A stretch of DNA of 64,000 nucleotides, from the NCBI GenBank assembly GCA_029891345.1, contig CM057005.1:66907760-66971759 (forward strand), read 5' to 3'. Of this stretch, positions 32,725 to 43,902 are shown piece after piece. The stretch comes from Dryococelus australis. Taxonomy: Eukaryota; Arthropoda; Insecta; Phasmatodea; Phasmatidae. The translations under genes and the position numbers were made by a program. A model generated the notes under the pieces. The model made no database searches, had not been told where the DNA came from, and saw only the letters and a program-made list of their open reading frames with translations. Position 1 is the first letter of the stretch. Each line of letters opens with the position of its first letter.

Positions 32725-33790
32725 GAACGGGAGCATTTTCTGTGAAATCGTCCTTTGCGCGCAAGCGTATCTCGGTAAATAAAGGTCATTGAAATGAAGA
32801 CTTTTTGACGGAAAGGATTTTAAAAAAACTATTGTCTATATATCTATCGTTTTACTTTTGTCGTAGTTAGCGTATTCTTGGAGAAAAAACATTCGTGAAA
32901 ATGGTCAAATATCGCATTTTTAAAGCTTGCCTATGCACAACGATACAGGCGTAGTTTAATCTGTGGGTTTTCATCGCGCGTAATAAAACCCCACTGTTAC
33001 ATATCTAATTTGCACAGTACAGCGTTACTAAGGAAACACTGCACGCCTTGCGCGTAGGAGCGATGAGACGAGGGCTGTTGAGTGCTTTGAAAATGTCACG
33101 CACATTAGCAGCAGCATTTTTGAGTATTCCAAAATGGCTATAAAAAAAAGTATTTTTCAAAGCGTTGTATCTCAAAATATAAGCCTCAGATTCATAACAA
33201 ATATACTCAAGGACCCTGCGTTGTACCTGCCTACAGACTTTCCACCACTAAAATAATAGCGTCACCGCTGAAAGTCCCCACGGTGGCTGAGCGGTTAGCC
33301 TGCTCGCCTCCCACCAAGGCGACCCGGGTTCAATCCCCTGCCAGGTCACTCCGGATTTTCGCAAATGGGAATCGTGCCGGACGATGCCGTTAGTCAGCTA
33401 GCGTTCTCGGGGATCTCCCGTTTCCCCCGCCCTTGCATTCCGGCACTGCTCCGTTTTCACTCGCTTCGGCTCTCAAGACCTCGTTTCTAAGAGCCGCCCC
33501 AATCTCTCAACTCGACAACTGACGCTGTACGCCAGTTTAGAGCCTTGAGCTTAGTGGCTATGGCGCACTTGATGCGCGCGACAGTGTCGCCCTTATCGCT
33601 CCCGCAGTTTTCGGCCTCCAAAGCGGAAAAGTTAGCTTTTCAGCGCGTTTCAGGCAGGGACGCGCGGAAGCGATAAGGGCGACCTACATTGCCACGCGTG
33701 CCTAGTCCGCCATCACTCCTACGCGCCACGCGCAGAACTAGCGTGCAGTGTTTCCGTCGTGCTGCGTATAATCTTATTGGTGGTTAGTCT
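32725..33790. mobile_element. Long-TIR family LT, copy 2, interrupted by a SINE
   Basis: Starts with the LT terminus (CATTTTCTGTGAAATCGT, GTATCTCGGTAAATAAA) and continues through GCGCGTAGGAGCGATGAG, GGGCTGTTGAGTGCTTT and AATAATAGCGTCACCG. The SINE at 33274-33524 then intervenes. LT sequence resumes with GAGCCTTGAGCTTAGTGGC and inverted CTACGCGCCACGCGCAG blocks. Exact right end unclear. Confidence 0.65.
33274..33524 (+). mobile_element. tRNA-derived SINE, copy S1
   Basis: Pol III A-box TGGCTGAGCGG at 33284-33294 and B-box GGGTTCAATCC at 33326-33336 sit in a tRNA-like head. The body has a conserved TTTTCGCAAATGGGAATCGT, TCTCCCGTTTCCCCC and GCATTCCGGCACTGCT. Three further copies in the window (S2-S4) share head and body. 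Best-preserved promoter of the four. Confidence 0.85.
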
Positions 33791-34844
33791 GAAGCAAAGT
33801 TAAGTGCAGGAGGTCCCTGTAAGAGTTTCGCATGTTTCCGACCTGTACATTACAAGATCCCGCTGTGTGGAAAAGCCGTTTTTAGCAATGTCAGAGGCCT
33901 CTGGAATAATAGGATATTGATAATATACATGACGTATTGAGAGTATTATATGTACGTACCTCGTCTGAAGTGTTTTTTTTTTTCCCCCGTAAACAGGAAT
34001 TATGGGGACGCGTTTAATGGTTTCGTAAAAAACACTTTGATTTCAAACACACTTCAATGCTATTCAAGGCCAGGTAGGCGGCGCCCTTAAAGATGAGTTC
34101 GATCTGTGCATGACGCTAAGGTTTATTCCACTCAGGTTCGGGACAAAACGTGTATTCTTATGGAAGAGTTCGGCATAGGGAGAATGTCCGCTGCTAGGTG
34201 CGCAGTGTTCTACAAAGTAAATTTTAAATAAAATTTTAAGCTACGAAAATAGTAAGAGAAATATTTTACTTAGTTACGAAGTTATTTTATATTTTATTTA
34301 TGAATATTGCAATTATCGTAAAATCTGGTGCATTGCCGGCACTAGCACTTACCTAATGGCGAGAATTTTTGGTTGCCAAACTTTTAATATTGATCTTCCC
34401 AACCTGTAGTATAAATAAAATTAATGTCGCCAATCGCTTTTCAGAAAATTCATCGATGTATCCACCCGTGGTTGACACACTGGTTGAGGCATTTTTCGAA
34501 CATCAGGTTGATTTTTAGCGGTAGTCTAAAGTTTTCATCGCCCATTTATAATATTCGACGTCAGAGTAATTTTTGTATGTATTTTGGAACGCTTGAAAAT
34601 TACGAGTTGTGAGTGTGTTAACTTTTATTTTCTCAGGGAAAGCGTTCGAAAATTCATCGGTTGATGTTTCGAAGCATCTCCACCAGATCCACCGAATTTT
34701 CAGGCCGGTTGAACTTGTGAATCAATCGGTTCAACCGGACTACACCGAAACAGTAATTTTCGAACGTCCGGTGTACATACGTGGATGCACAGGTGAATTT
34801 TAGAATACGCGGCAACATTTACTCACCCATCGCCGATAGAACTG
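33791..34844. other. Unassigned sequence with small hairpins
   Basis: No gene. A stem CCGGTTGAAC / GTTCAACCGG near 34703-34737 and repeated GAAAATTCATCG motifs (34445, 34649) are visible. Two ~60-codon ORFs are unremarkable. Confidence 0.35.
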
Positions 34845-35075
34845 TCAGTCACATATTCGGCAGTGATGAACGTGTTTGTTCATGATTCAATTCTCAACAG
34901 CTCTACTCTTTCATTTGGATAAAGTACTTTGACTAATTTTAATGTATTGTAGTTCGATTGCACAAAACTAGGTTAAATGAAATGTACAAACATTTCAAAG
35001 CACCTAACAAACATAAACAGTGACCTAACCTCAAATCTTACCCATAGTTTTATTTTTTACAGTGCTATTGGCGAA
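34845..35075. repeat. Relative of MITE M6 (interior only)
   Basis: Shares GATGAACGTGTTTGTT and CTAACCTCAAA blocks at similar spacing with M6 (46101-46480), but the M6 termini are not seen. Confidence 0.5.
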
Positions 35076-35151
35076 AACGGACTCCGGCTGTAATACGCAC
35101 TCTGCCACACATTCTTTCTACTATACGTGCGGTTGGAGACTGAACACTCAT

Positions 35152-35595
35152 GCCCGGTTGCACCAATATCTTCCCCAATCTGAGATCAAATTATCCTAGT
35201 TCCGAACCAGGATCCAGTTTGATCTTTATATGACGTCATGAAGTAGGCGTATTTTTCACTACAGACAGAACTAGATGTGCGATTTTTTATCTGTTTTAAG
35301 TGAATTATTGTTGTACGAATTTTACTGAATAATATTCAAGTGCGTATAATGTTGTTTTAATTTCCCAAGAAAACAATCGAATGTCGTTCTATCTGTTGAC
35401 GTATTTTCAAACTAAATTTGTCGACGATGGTTGCTGATCTCGGATCGAGATTTCGAACCGCCAATTTCGGCGGTTCGAAATGAACTTCATCTCGATCTCC
35501 AGTCCAGCTCTGAACTCGAATGATGCAATTGTTTTCTGTGTCGATCCTAGATCTGATCCCGGATCGAGTTTCGAACCACGATGGTGCAACCGGGC
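35152..35595. mobile_element. MITE M7 (444 bp)
   Basis: Ends GCCCGGTTGCACCAATATCT and (inverse) GCCCGGTTGCACCATCGTGG. The interior is rich in GATC/TTCGAA palindromes, including a 13-bp-stem hairpin at 35449-35480. No clear target duplication. Confidence 0.8.
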
Positions 35596-36182
35596 AAGAG
35601 TGCGTTATGCTTCCGCGTCCGTGATACGTATCGGGTAATGCCAACAAAATCAAGTAGACAAAAGTCTTCCCAATTATATTTTCCTGATTACACTGAGCAA
35701 TAATTTCTTTGCACCCTCTCCCTCGTCTCCTCCTCCGTCCCACGTAATACAGTTGTCCTATTTTGGCTATAAAATATGTAGACGTGGTTCTGTGTAGGAG
35801 GGGCGGAAGTATCAAGCAGGGGCATGCTCCCCTCTTCCACCCCCATCCCCCTCCCCAACCACGAAGGATGTTTGGTCACTAGTTCACTTTGTAACAAGTG
35901 TAACTTATGATAAACATTTACTGTATATGTATATATATATATATTATATATATCCTTTATAATATTTTTGTGTGTCGTATATTTATATATTTGATTTAAA
36001 ACATTTAATTTTTTGGTTGCTTTTATAAATAACATTGACAAAAATGCCAGATCGGTTATTACGGCTCCTATGTACATGTGACACTTGTAAAGTGGTACAC
36101 TGTACAGTATGTTAGAAGTATTTTTCCCACTAAACTATTAAACGTGCGTCCAGTGCGCTGGTCTACGAAAAGAACACAGACT
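35596..36182. other. Unassigned sequence with (TA)n near 35931-35950
   Basis: Minus-strand frames up to 152 codons overlap M7 and have no recognisable domain; probably chance. Confidence 0.4.
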
Positions 36183-36500
36183 TCAGACGAGGGCTGTTGA
36201 GTGCTTTCAAGAAGTCACGCACATTAGAAACATTATTTCAGAGCATTCCAAAAAAAAAAAAAAAGAAGCTATTTCAAAGCGCTGTATCTAAACATATACG
36301 CTTCAGGCCCATACAAAAGTAACCAAGGGCTCTGCACGGATGCTTCCTACAGACGTGCCATCAATAAAATAATAGGGTCACCGTTGAAAGCCTCATAGGT
36401 ACAAGTCAGTTCAGAGCCTGGCGCTTAGCGGCGATGACGCACTTGATGCACGTGGAACTGTCGCCCTAATCGCTCCCGCGCTTCTCGGCCTCAGACGAGA
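36183..36500. repeat. Long-TIR family LT, fragment 3
   Basis: Colinear with 33070-33270 and 33540-33610 (GACGAGGGCTGTTGAGTGCTTT, AATAATAGSGTCACCG, GAGCCT-GGCGCTTAGCGG). This copy lacks the SINE seen in copy 2 and so shows the SINE-free arrangement. Confidence 0.7.
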
Positions 36501-36518
36501 GAACATAATTGGGTGTGG

Positions 36519-37157
36519 CTGTGTTGGGGAGACGGTCGTTTGTTTTGCGTGAATACGTCTACGTTGACGTGCTCGGACGGCTTGGTGTTTTATTTACGTT
36601 CCCAGCACCGCTTCAATGGGTCATATGGGGTTTTATGGGTATAACTGGATTGGTTTTGGGATGCTCTTTCCAACCGTATAAGATTTCTGTATTTCGACTT
36701 GGCTATTTGACGAGTATAGACCGAAATTGTGTTAAGTTGTCTTAATTTTTTTACATTAAACGTATACAATTTCACCATAACTACACCACACAAGTGTTTT
36801 TATACACGCAATCGATTGATCTTGATGAGGGCTGTCGATTTAAACTTAAACAAGTGCCGTAGTTTCTCCTAGTCAAAAGTTATACTACGCGAAAGTTAAG
36901 AGCTGCGGCGAAACGAACTCAAAATTGCGCCCCCCCCCCCCCCTTAACAACCACCGCGCATGATGCTTCACAGTCTTCGCTCAACGTAACATATTCTTGG
37001 ATCCTTTGGCAATCGAGTGGTGTAATTGGGTTTTGAATGTAGACGATAGATTCGGAGCTGCAATGCCAAACTGTATCCCCCGATTTTGTTATCATCGGAT
37101 TTTCTGGATTGCCTCCCACTATGGTTACAAATGTAAAGACGTATTTACGTCAAAAGC
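36519..37157 (-). repeat. Dispersed repeat R2, copy B
   Basis: Inverse of 19425-20060. The ORF counterpart (36793-36590, minus) has an ATC where copy A has the ATG, and an in-frame stop further on. The poly-C tract at 36930 corresponds to the poly-G of copy A. Confidence 0.65.
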
Positions 37158-37634
37158 GGTAAGATATTTATTGAATTCAACTTATTGAACCAAAAAATCA
37201 CTTAATTTGCCTTTCAAAGAACTGCATTCAATATGCTTTAAAATCTCCACATGGAAATTTTATCACGTACATTTTAATGAACCCAGTTTAAAACACGCGG
37301 AAAGCAAATGTTTAGAAATATCTATGACTCGTGCACGACACGAAAATATTTGGTTAAACAAAAACTAATTTTCTTCATATAATTGTAGATTTTCTTTTAA
37401 AATAGTATGCATCCAATGTGTGCATACAACTATATTATTATTGTGATATGACTTTCATTTAGGCCTATATTGTCGGAAAAGCTGTGATTGGCGATTGAAA
37501 TTTTGGATTCAAGAAAATATCGAACATTTTCTAAACGAAAGTTTCGAAAGAAAACAAAACTTTCAAGAGATTGAAAGAGAAAATGGCTGCACTTTTGGCA
37601 TTCGTATGACGTCATATAGCATTCAATGAATTGA

Positions 37635-38249
37635 GTGAGTGAAGAGATTTGGGCGGCTCTTAAGGTGGATCAGTACCCGCCGTCTTGGATTTTCACTATT
37701 TTTGTCATAAGTTCCATTTAATGAAATTTTTCGCATGACATGACATAAATAATTGCTCCTTAAGCTTAATCAGTATATGATATTTCTATATAATTTAGTA
37801 TTTTTTCACTAGTGATTAAAGGCAAGAAATTAATAATTTTTTTCGTGCTTTCGGTTACAGAAATGGACCTGGCAACAATAGTCTAGAAATACATGTTTTA
37901 GAACATGTCCAATGTAATGCCCTACGCTTTGTCGAAGTCCAAAATAAAATGCAAAATCTGTGATGCAATTTGCGACGAAAATTCTAAAAATCCAAGATAA
38001 CAGGGACTGATCCACCTTAAACACGATTTCTTGAGGACCGATGAGGGTGATTGAGGTGAGCATGGAGCAGCGATGGAATTAAAGGACGTAGGAAACGGGA
38101 GATCCCTGAAAAAACCCGCTGACCAGTGGCATCTTCGGGCAAGATTCTCACGTGTAGAAATCTTGAAGTGAACCGGCCTGGGATTGAACCCGGTTCGCTA
38201 TCCATGGTGATAGGCGAGCAGTATAACCGCTTAGCCACCGCAGCCCCTG
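37635..38249 (-). mobile_element. tRNA-derived SINE, copy S2, with 11-bp target duplication
   Basis: Minus strand: A-box (inverse of CCGCTTAGCCA at 38228-38238) and B-box (inverse of GGATTGAACCC at 38181-38191). Flanked by CAATGAATTGA (37624-37634) and CAATGAACTGA (38250-38260), a target duplication with one mismatch, as expected of LINE-mobilised insertion. Its tail end contains MITE M10. Confidence 0.85.
37664..38016. mobile_element. TTAA-flanked MITE M10 inside SINE S2 (353 bp)
   Basis: Ends GGTGGATCAGTACCCGCCGT and (inverse) GGTGGATCAGTCCCTGTTAT, followed by CTTGGATTTT on both arms. TTAA flanks both ends (37660-37663, 38017-38020), the target signature of piggyBac-type transposition. Removing it restores the SINE sequence seen in S1. 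Confidence 0.9.
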
Positions 38250-38300
38250 CAATGAACTGAATTCAATTAAAAATTAAAAGTAATCCCAAGAAAAATTTTA

Positions 38301-38820
38301 TTGTGAGATAGGGCCCTTAAGGTGGTCGCCTGGTTGAAGGAATCTTGCACGTCTTGAGGCCTAAAAGCGTGGGAGCGCTAGGGGCGACCGAGACATACGC
38401 ATCAACTCTCATCGCCTCTACGCGCAAAGCACTGAACTGGGGTGCAGTATTGCCGTCGATAACGCGTCTCGATGAGACTTTCAGTGGAGACCCTAAATTT
38501 TTATGACGTAATAATATAAATAAAGGTTTGACGCACGTCCATGTTCCTTTTTTACTGTTTTGTACCGGAATGTTCATACCTAAAATGACCGTGAAAACAC
38601 TCGTTTGAGCCATTTTCACTATTACAAAATCATGCTCTAGAGAGAAATGGAAGAACTGGAAAACGTATACCCTACAGACGCGTCACGTATTTTAAATGCT
38701 ATTCGTAAGCAGACCTCACTCAGACCACGTTGGACGCTATTTTAAATTAAACGTTTTCTGCCCGAGCTCTGCACACCGATAGGCCTGTTGCCTACTCAGG
38801 TGGCCATATTCAGAGGAGGA
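38301..38820. other. Unassigned sequence
   Basis: An LT-like scrap (TCATCGCCTCTACGCGCAAAG, 38410-38430) and no gene. Confidence 0.35.
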
Positions 38821-39204
38821 TGTACTGAAACATTTTCTGTGAAATAGTTGTTTGCTCGAATACGCGTATCTCGGTAAATAAATGTTTTGCATATAAGATT
38901 TGTTTGTCAGAAAAGATCAAAACAATATATGCAGCTATTTTTTATACTTTTGTCATATGAAGTGTGTTCTTGAAGAAAAATATTCGTGAAAATGTTTAAA
39001 TATCGCATTTTTAAAACTTGTATGTGCAGTTTTTTAAAGCGGTAAGAGGAAAATGCAGAGATACGGTAGTAGTTAAATATGTGGGCTTTCATCGCGTGTA
39101 ATAAGGTCCCACTGTTACAGATCTTATTTGCACAGTACAGTGTTACGACGGAAACACTGTGCCCCTTGCGCGTAGGAGCGATGAGGCACAAGGCGTGCGT
39201 GTTA

Positions 39205-39575
39205 AGCCCCGTCCACAATCGACTTGGCTTAAATGACATTACTTACACAGCATAACAAGCGAAATCGCCTGTCTACAATCGGTTTAATGAGAAAGAAAAA
39301 AAAACCTTTTCTAACCAGTTAGAAAGAGCAAACGAATAGGACATAATTTTTCCAGCGCAAGAATTTTTCTATGCATAAGTTGCCTACAGCAGTTTTTATG
39401 ACGTTTCACATTTTCACTGGCCAGCGTTGAAAACTCGGCGTAAGATACTCAGAGATGACCATCTTAACGCCAAGTCACGCCAAATACCAGTTGTGGACAT
39501 TACCATCTCAAATACAGGTTTTTACTTATTTATGCTATGCATGTTATGTGCGCCATTTCGATTGTAGACGGGGCC
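39205..39575. mobile_element. TTA-flanked MITE M8 (371 bp)
   Basis: Ends AGCCCCGTCCACAATCGACT and (inverse) GGCCCCGTCTACAATCGAAA. TTA flanks at 39202-39204 and 39576-39578 fit PIF/Harbinger-type insertion. Confidence 0.85.
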
Positions 39576-39649
39576 TTAGTGACGCCCGTATCACTCTTCG
39601 CTTCTTGACCTTGGCCGAGGGGCTCCATCCCACTGTTAAAGGAGACTAT

Positions 39650-40198
39650 AGCCGTGTCCGAAACGGCTACGGGGCTATTATTTAGGGTTGAAATTTACTG
39701 AGATGAAGTAGCACACTAAATACCCAAGTAGGTCCGTAAAATCGTCTGCTGTTGTTTGTTTGCGTTTTATTTCCCTCATTGTAGCGGTAACGTCGGTATT
39801 TACTGTTCTTGAAACGATGCAAAATACATGCACGTGAAAAATGGAGAATTAGGGATCTACATGAAGTCATTTTAAAATAAAAGTTCGAGTGTTGTATTAA
39901 AATTGCTAAAAAAATATATATATATATCGGTCATTTGAAATGGAATGTTAATTGCAGGGAGCGAAGAAATAACGAGAAGCTTGATATTGGCTACAAATAA
40001 ATATGATCAGTTATTTTAAATACGTCAAAAATGCTTGGGAGTAAGTTATTTATTGATAGTGTGACAAAATAACGTCGAAATTCCACAAGCCTGTAGTTTC
40101 CAACTTTGTCACATGTAGTGCTGTTACAAGCCGTTCGAAACCATCCACTCTAAATTCCTAAAACCTAATTCCCCAAATTTGCCATTTCGGACACGGCT
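39650..40198. mobile_element. MITE M9 (549 bp)
   Basis: Ends AGCCGTGTCCGAAACGGCTA and (inverse) AGCCGTGTCCGAAATGGCAA. TAT on both sides (39647-39649, 40199-40201). No coding capacity. Confidence 0.8.
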
Positions 40199-40494
40199 TA
40201 TGTACCTGCGCGTTCAAGCTCAAGAAGCGAGAGAGCGATACGGGCGACACTAACACGCACGCCTAGCTTAAAGAAACTTCATAGGCAAGCTTTAAAAATG
40301 CGATATTTGACCACTTTCACTGTTTTCTTTCTCCATCAATACACTTAATATAATAAAAGTAAAAATATAGCCATATAGACAAGTTTTTTTTCATTCTTTC
40401 TGGCAAAACTTCGTATTTCCGGAACATTTATTTACCGAGACACGCGTTTATGCGCAAACAACGATTTCACAGAAAACGTTTCACTACAGCGTAC

Positions 40495-40762
40495 CTGAGC
40501 ACGTCGGGCAGGGCCTCGTCGCCGGAGCTGTCGAGACTGAGTGGGGGCGAGTAGTCGCTGTCGTGTTCGCCAGGATTGTCCCCGGACCCACCGGTGGTGA
40601 AGCTGTGAGATAGGGTCGGCGGCGGGGGCGTGGTCCCGGGCAGCAGCCCCAGCTGATAGCGCGTCACCACGGGCAAGCCGTGCTGCCGTGGGTTTCGTCT
40701 CCGCCTCTTCACCAGCAGCAGCGAGCAGTTCTCGCCCGGGCTACACTCCGAGCTGTCGTCCT
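40495..40762 (-). CDS. Host zinc-finger gene, exon a (first recognised exon)
   Basis: 268-base GC-rich exon on the minus strand. Acceptor TTGTTGCAG/AGGACG (phase 1 entry), donor GCTCAG/GTACGC (phase 2 exit, matching exon b). It encodes an acidic start (D-D-S-S-E-C), a basic patch (L-L-L-V-K-R-R-R-R), a Pro-rich run and an acidic Ser-rich end (S-L-D-S-S-G-D-E-A-L-P-D). No folded domain. Such composition fits the regulatory N-terminal part of a transcription factor. A 5' exon supplying the start codon must lie upstream (to the right) and was not recognised. Transposon ends flank the exon at 6 bases (LT) and 16 bases (M5). Confidence 0.6.
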
Positions 40763-40778
40763 CTGCAACAACGTTGTA

Positions 40779-41521
40779 CACCGAGGAAAAGGTTTCGTTG
40801 AGTCGAACAAGATTTGTTTGGTGCAACCAAATGATTTGTTTGTATAGGGGCAGTGAAATATTTTGTAGCTGAAACCAAATGATTTTGTTGTTCTCATTTG
40901 GTTGCCCCCCAGACAAGGATTCGGTTGGTGGGACTCAAGATTTGTTTGACTACACGTACATTAAATAGTTTGGGCTGATATAAAAAACTTTACAAGTTCG
41001 ATTGAGTTTCGCACCTAGATCACCTGCGTCTGGCCGCTACGCCATTGTAATCTCAGCTAATGTGACAACTGGTGACGCAGGAAAGTTTTTAAATAGATAT
41101 ACTGCAAATATTGGGCAACTTGAGCAAACAAATATATCAAGCTTTACAGCTTTACTTGTCAGTTTCTTGTTGCATTGTTTTATTAATGTGTGTATACGAT
41201 TATTAAGCATCAATAAATGCATTAACAAACGCCATTACTATCCTAATTGTCAAAAAAAATACTAAACAAACTCTCGAGCTGTATTTTCGAATGAAGGCAG
41301 TCAAATGAGTGGCCAAACAAAACAAAATATTTAGTTGTCAGTCTAATTTTTTTTGGCCCAACACAGAGATTTTGTTTATTCAAACCTATATTTTCTTAGA
41401 TGAACAAAAGTAATTTTGTTGCTTTTCATATTCTGTTTGCTCAACAATATATTTTGTTAGAGCAACTAAGTATATATTTGGCCCTATACAAACAAATATT
41501 TTGTTCGATTTTCTCTCGGCG
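40779..41521. mobile_element. TA-flanked MITE M5 (743 bp)
   Basis: Ends CACCGAGGAAAAGG and (inverse) CGCCGAGAGAAAATCG, with further subterminal inverted similarity (GATTTGTTTGTATAGGG / CCCTATACAAACAAAT). TA at 40777-40778 and 41522-41523. The interior repeats ACAAA-type words. It starts 16 bases upstream of the exon a acceptor, so it supplies the pyrimidine-rich tract used there. Confidence 0.8.
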
Positions 41522-43659
41522 TACAAGCGGGCTTTATACCTTTCAAGGCGGCGGCCTTCCGAAAAGTTAACTCTTCGGGCAAACTTTTTACTTACGCTGC
41601 CTCAAAACACTTCGAGTAAATGTTTCACTAGCTCATGGCAGTGTCCCAAAACTGCATTTTAATTACTCTAAGCGTTTTTACGGAGTAAAATTTGTATACG
41701 CACTATTTCAGCGAGTAACGAATTGTATAGTCTATTCACAGTTTCTTAACACTTTTAGAATCCAAACCTTTGAAAACTCACACCATATATGACGTGTTTG
41801 ATTCTTAAATATTACAAGCGTTTTATACTTGTTTTATAGTAAAAGTACCTTACTTTTGCTTAAATTTAACTTTTTACCTGCATTTTATCTATAAATTAAA
41901 ATACTTAATTTTTAGTTAATATGAATAAAAACAGGGAGCAAATACGTGTGTTGGTAATGCCTAGTAAGAAATAGTTCGTACGCAAAAAAACGCTGAGCGC
42001 GCACGAATGCTGTGCTCTGTCTCTTGGTGTAATTTTTTGGACTCGGTTAAGCTTTGTTTGCATGAAGCGGAGGAATATCCTGGAAGCAGAACTCTAGCGC
42101 GGCTTCAGAAAAGTTTTAAATAACAGTGAATGGAGTAAGTGTACATTGAAAGTGGCGGAAAGTGTAGAAGAATTACATAATACTGAAATGAAATGTGGAC
42201 ATTCTGGTTACAGACACGCACGGAAAAACTACAAATAACGAGTGTTATAATTAGTACTTTTATTTAAAAATTATCTTCTATAAAGGTTGCATGTTTAGAC
42301 ATAATGTCTACGATTAATTTAGGGTAAGTAAAACAATCTATGTATATAATTTTTTTAAAAGAAAGTATTTGGAAAAAGTGATAAATATCTTTCGGAATTT
42401 ACATTGTTTGTAAACACAGGATGCTATTTACATAACGCTCGTTCCAAAACCACGTTTATTCTTGCTTTCCTCAGCTGTCGCTGATTAACGTTTTGGAAAG
42501 CTGTCCACTGTAAAACATGGTACTGTTCATTAAAAAGTAGTTCACATTACCAAAATTGTCACTATAGTAAAATTTAAATTGCACGTGAAATGAGAAAGCG
42601 CATAGTTTGTAACACTGAAAAATATTTTTCTAGAATTTACTTATATTATAATCACTCATGTTGTACATAATAAAAATTAGTGATAATGTTCTCAAAAATT
42701 TCGAATAATTAATCAATTGCAGTCACAAAAGTCATTAATTTTTTTAATCGAATTGAATGTGCATAGAATCAATTTTATTATTTAAAATATTTAAAAAAAC
42801 ATTAACATTTATTTTACTGCTTTTAATTAGAGTACTTATTATGATGTATTGCTTGATGAAGGTTGTTTTGCCAAATGTGTTTTTTTTGGAGCATCCAGAA
42901 CGGAAATACTCTTAAAATTCGATTTAAAAAATAATCTTATCATTTAATCTTTCAAATCTTTTAAATAAGCGAAATTATTTTAGATTTAAAAGGGCTGTGG
43001 TTTCTTTTTAATATGCAACTTAATTACTTTTCTGACAACTTTGGTGGTGTGAATTATAATTAACTAGCCACCCGCCCCGGCCTCGCTCGGGTGTGATTTA
43101 CAAATATGGCTTTGTTTAGGTTTACAGCAAGTACATACACTAATTGCTTGAGGTAACCAACATAGGATTAATAGTGTGTTGTTCAAAAAGTTTTCGTAAG
43201 TGAACACCTATTTTTGCTCAAATTTTAAAAGCCAAAATGGTTTCTGTGTGTCGTCCTTAAAAGATAAACATATGCTGCAATGGACTTTTTGTAGACCTTT
43301 TTGAGATCTACAATTGTGTAGTACATTAATTTGGTGTATCTCTTGTGGTTTAGTCAGCGTAAGCCATGTAAGCGCCCGAAAATCAGCTTTTTCCGACTTT
43401 ATTATAAAACGTAGACATTTCTCTACTATCCTTAATTAAATATTAATTTATTATTTACCTGAACCTTCCCCAAGAAATTCTCTAAAAGATGGTGAAAACC
43501 GCATCAAAATCCATCTCGTAGTGTAGAAGTCTTATCCGAATATACAGACACACGCGGCCGGGCGACTTGTCTTATGGGCTCTCCATATTGTACAGTCAGT
43601 GCTACAATTGAAGCCACTACCTTGGGACAGCCGGGCAGACGGGAGCCTTAATGTAGAAG
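41522..43659. other. AT-rich intronic or intergenic sequence, includes R3 copy B
   Basis: R3 copy B occupies about 41880-42140 (inverse of 14819-15100). The remainder shows only AT-rich sequence with no recognised exon. Confidence 0.45.
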
Positions 43660-43902
43660 CAGTGAGTGAGTGGAGAGATCTGGACAGCTCTGAGCATCTC
43701 GGTCATGAGAGCCAATGAGGATGAAGCAGCGCCGGAATGCAAGGGCGGGGTAAACGGGATATATCTCTGAGAAAACCCGCTGACCAGCGGCAGGCATCGT
43801 ATGGTACGATTCCCACATACGAAAATCCGGGGGCGACCCCGCCTGTAATCGAACCCGGTTCACCTTGGTGGGAGGCAAGAAGACTAACCACTACACATTG
43901 GT
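43660..43902 (-). mobile_element. tRNA-derived SINE, copy S3
   Basis: Minus strand: decayed A-box near 43885-43900 and B-box (inverse of TAATCGAACCC) at ~43846-43857. Body matches S1 (AAAATCCGG, GGCATCGT, CGGAATGCAAGGGCGGGG). Ends in GTGAGTGAGTGGAGAG as in S2. Confidence 0.8.

Larger units (their letters stand above)
37200..38300. repeat. Dispersed repeat R1, copy B, interrupted by a SINE
   Basis: Colinear with 7675-8110 up to 37634, broken by SINE S2 (37635-38249), and resuming with AATTCAATTAAAAATTAAAAG to about 38300. Confidence 0.65.
38821..40488. mobile_element. Long-TIR element LT, full copy with two nested MITEs
   Basis: Termini are TGTACTGAAACATTTTCTGT and (inverse) TGTAGTGAAACGTTTTCTGT. 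The inverted similarity extends over ~230 bases through TCTCGGTAAATAAATG, a T-rich block and TATCGCATTTTTAAA. Two MITEs (M8, M9) sit in the middle. The right terminus lies 6 bases from the host exon a donor boundary. No target duplication recognised. Confidence 0.75.

Noticed and set aside
33274-33360. Functional tRNA gene at the SINE head
   Set aside because: A- and B-boxes are good, but the sequence continues into a body shared by three other copies, so it is a SINE.
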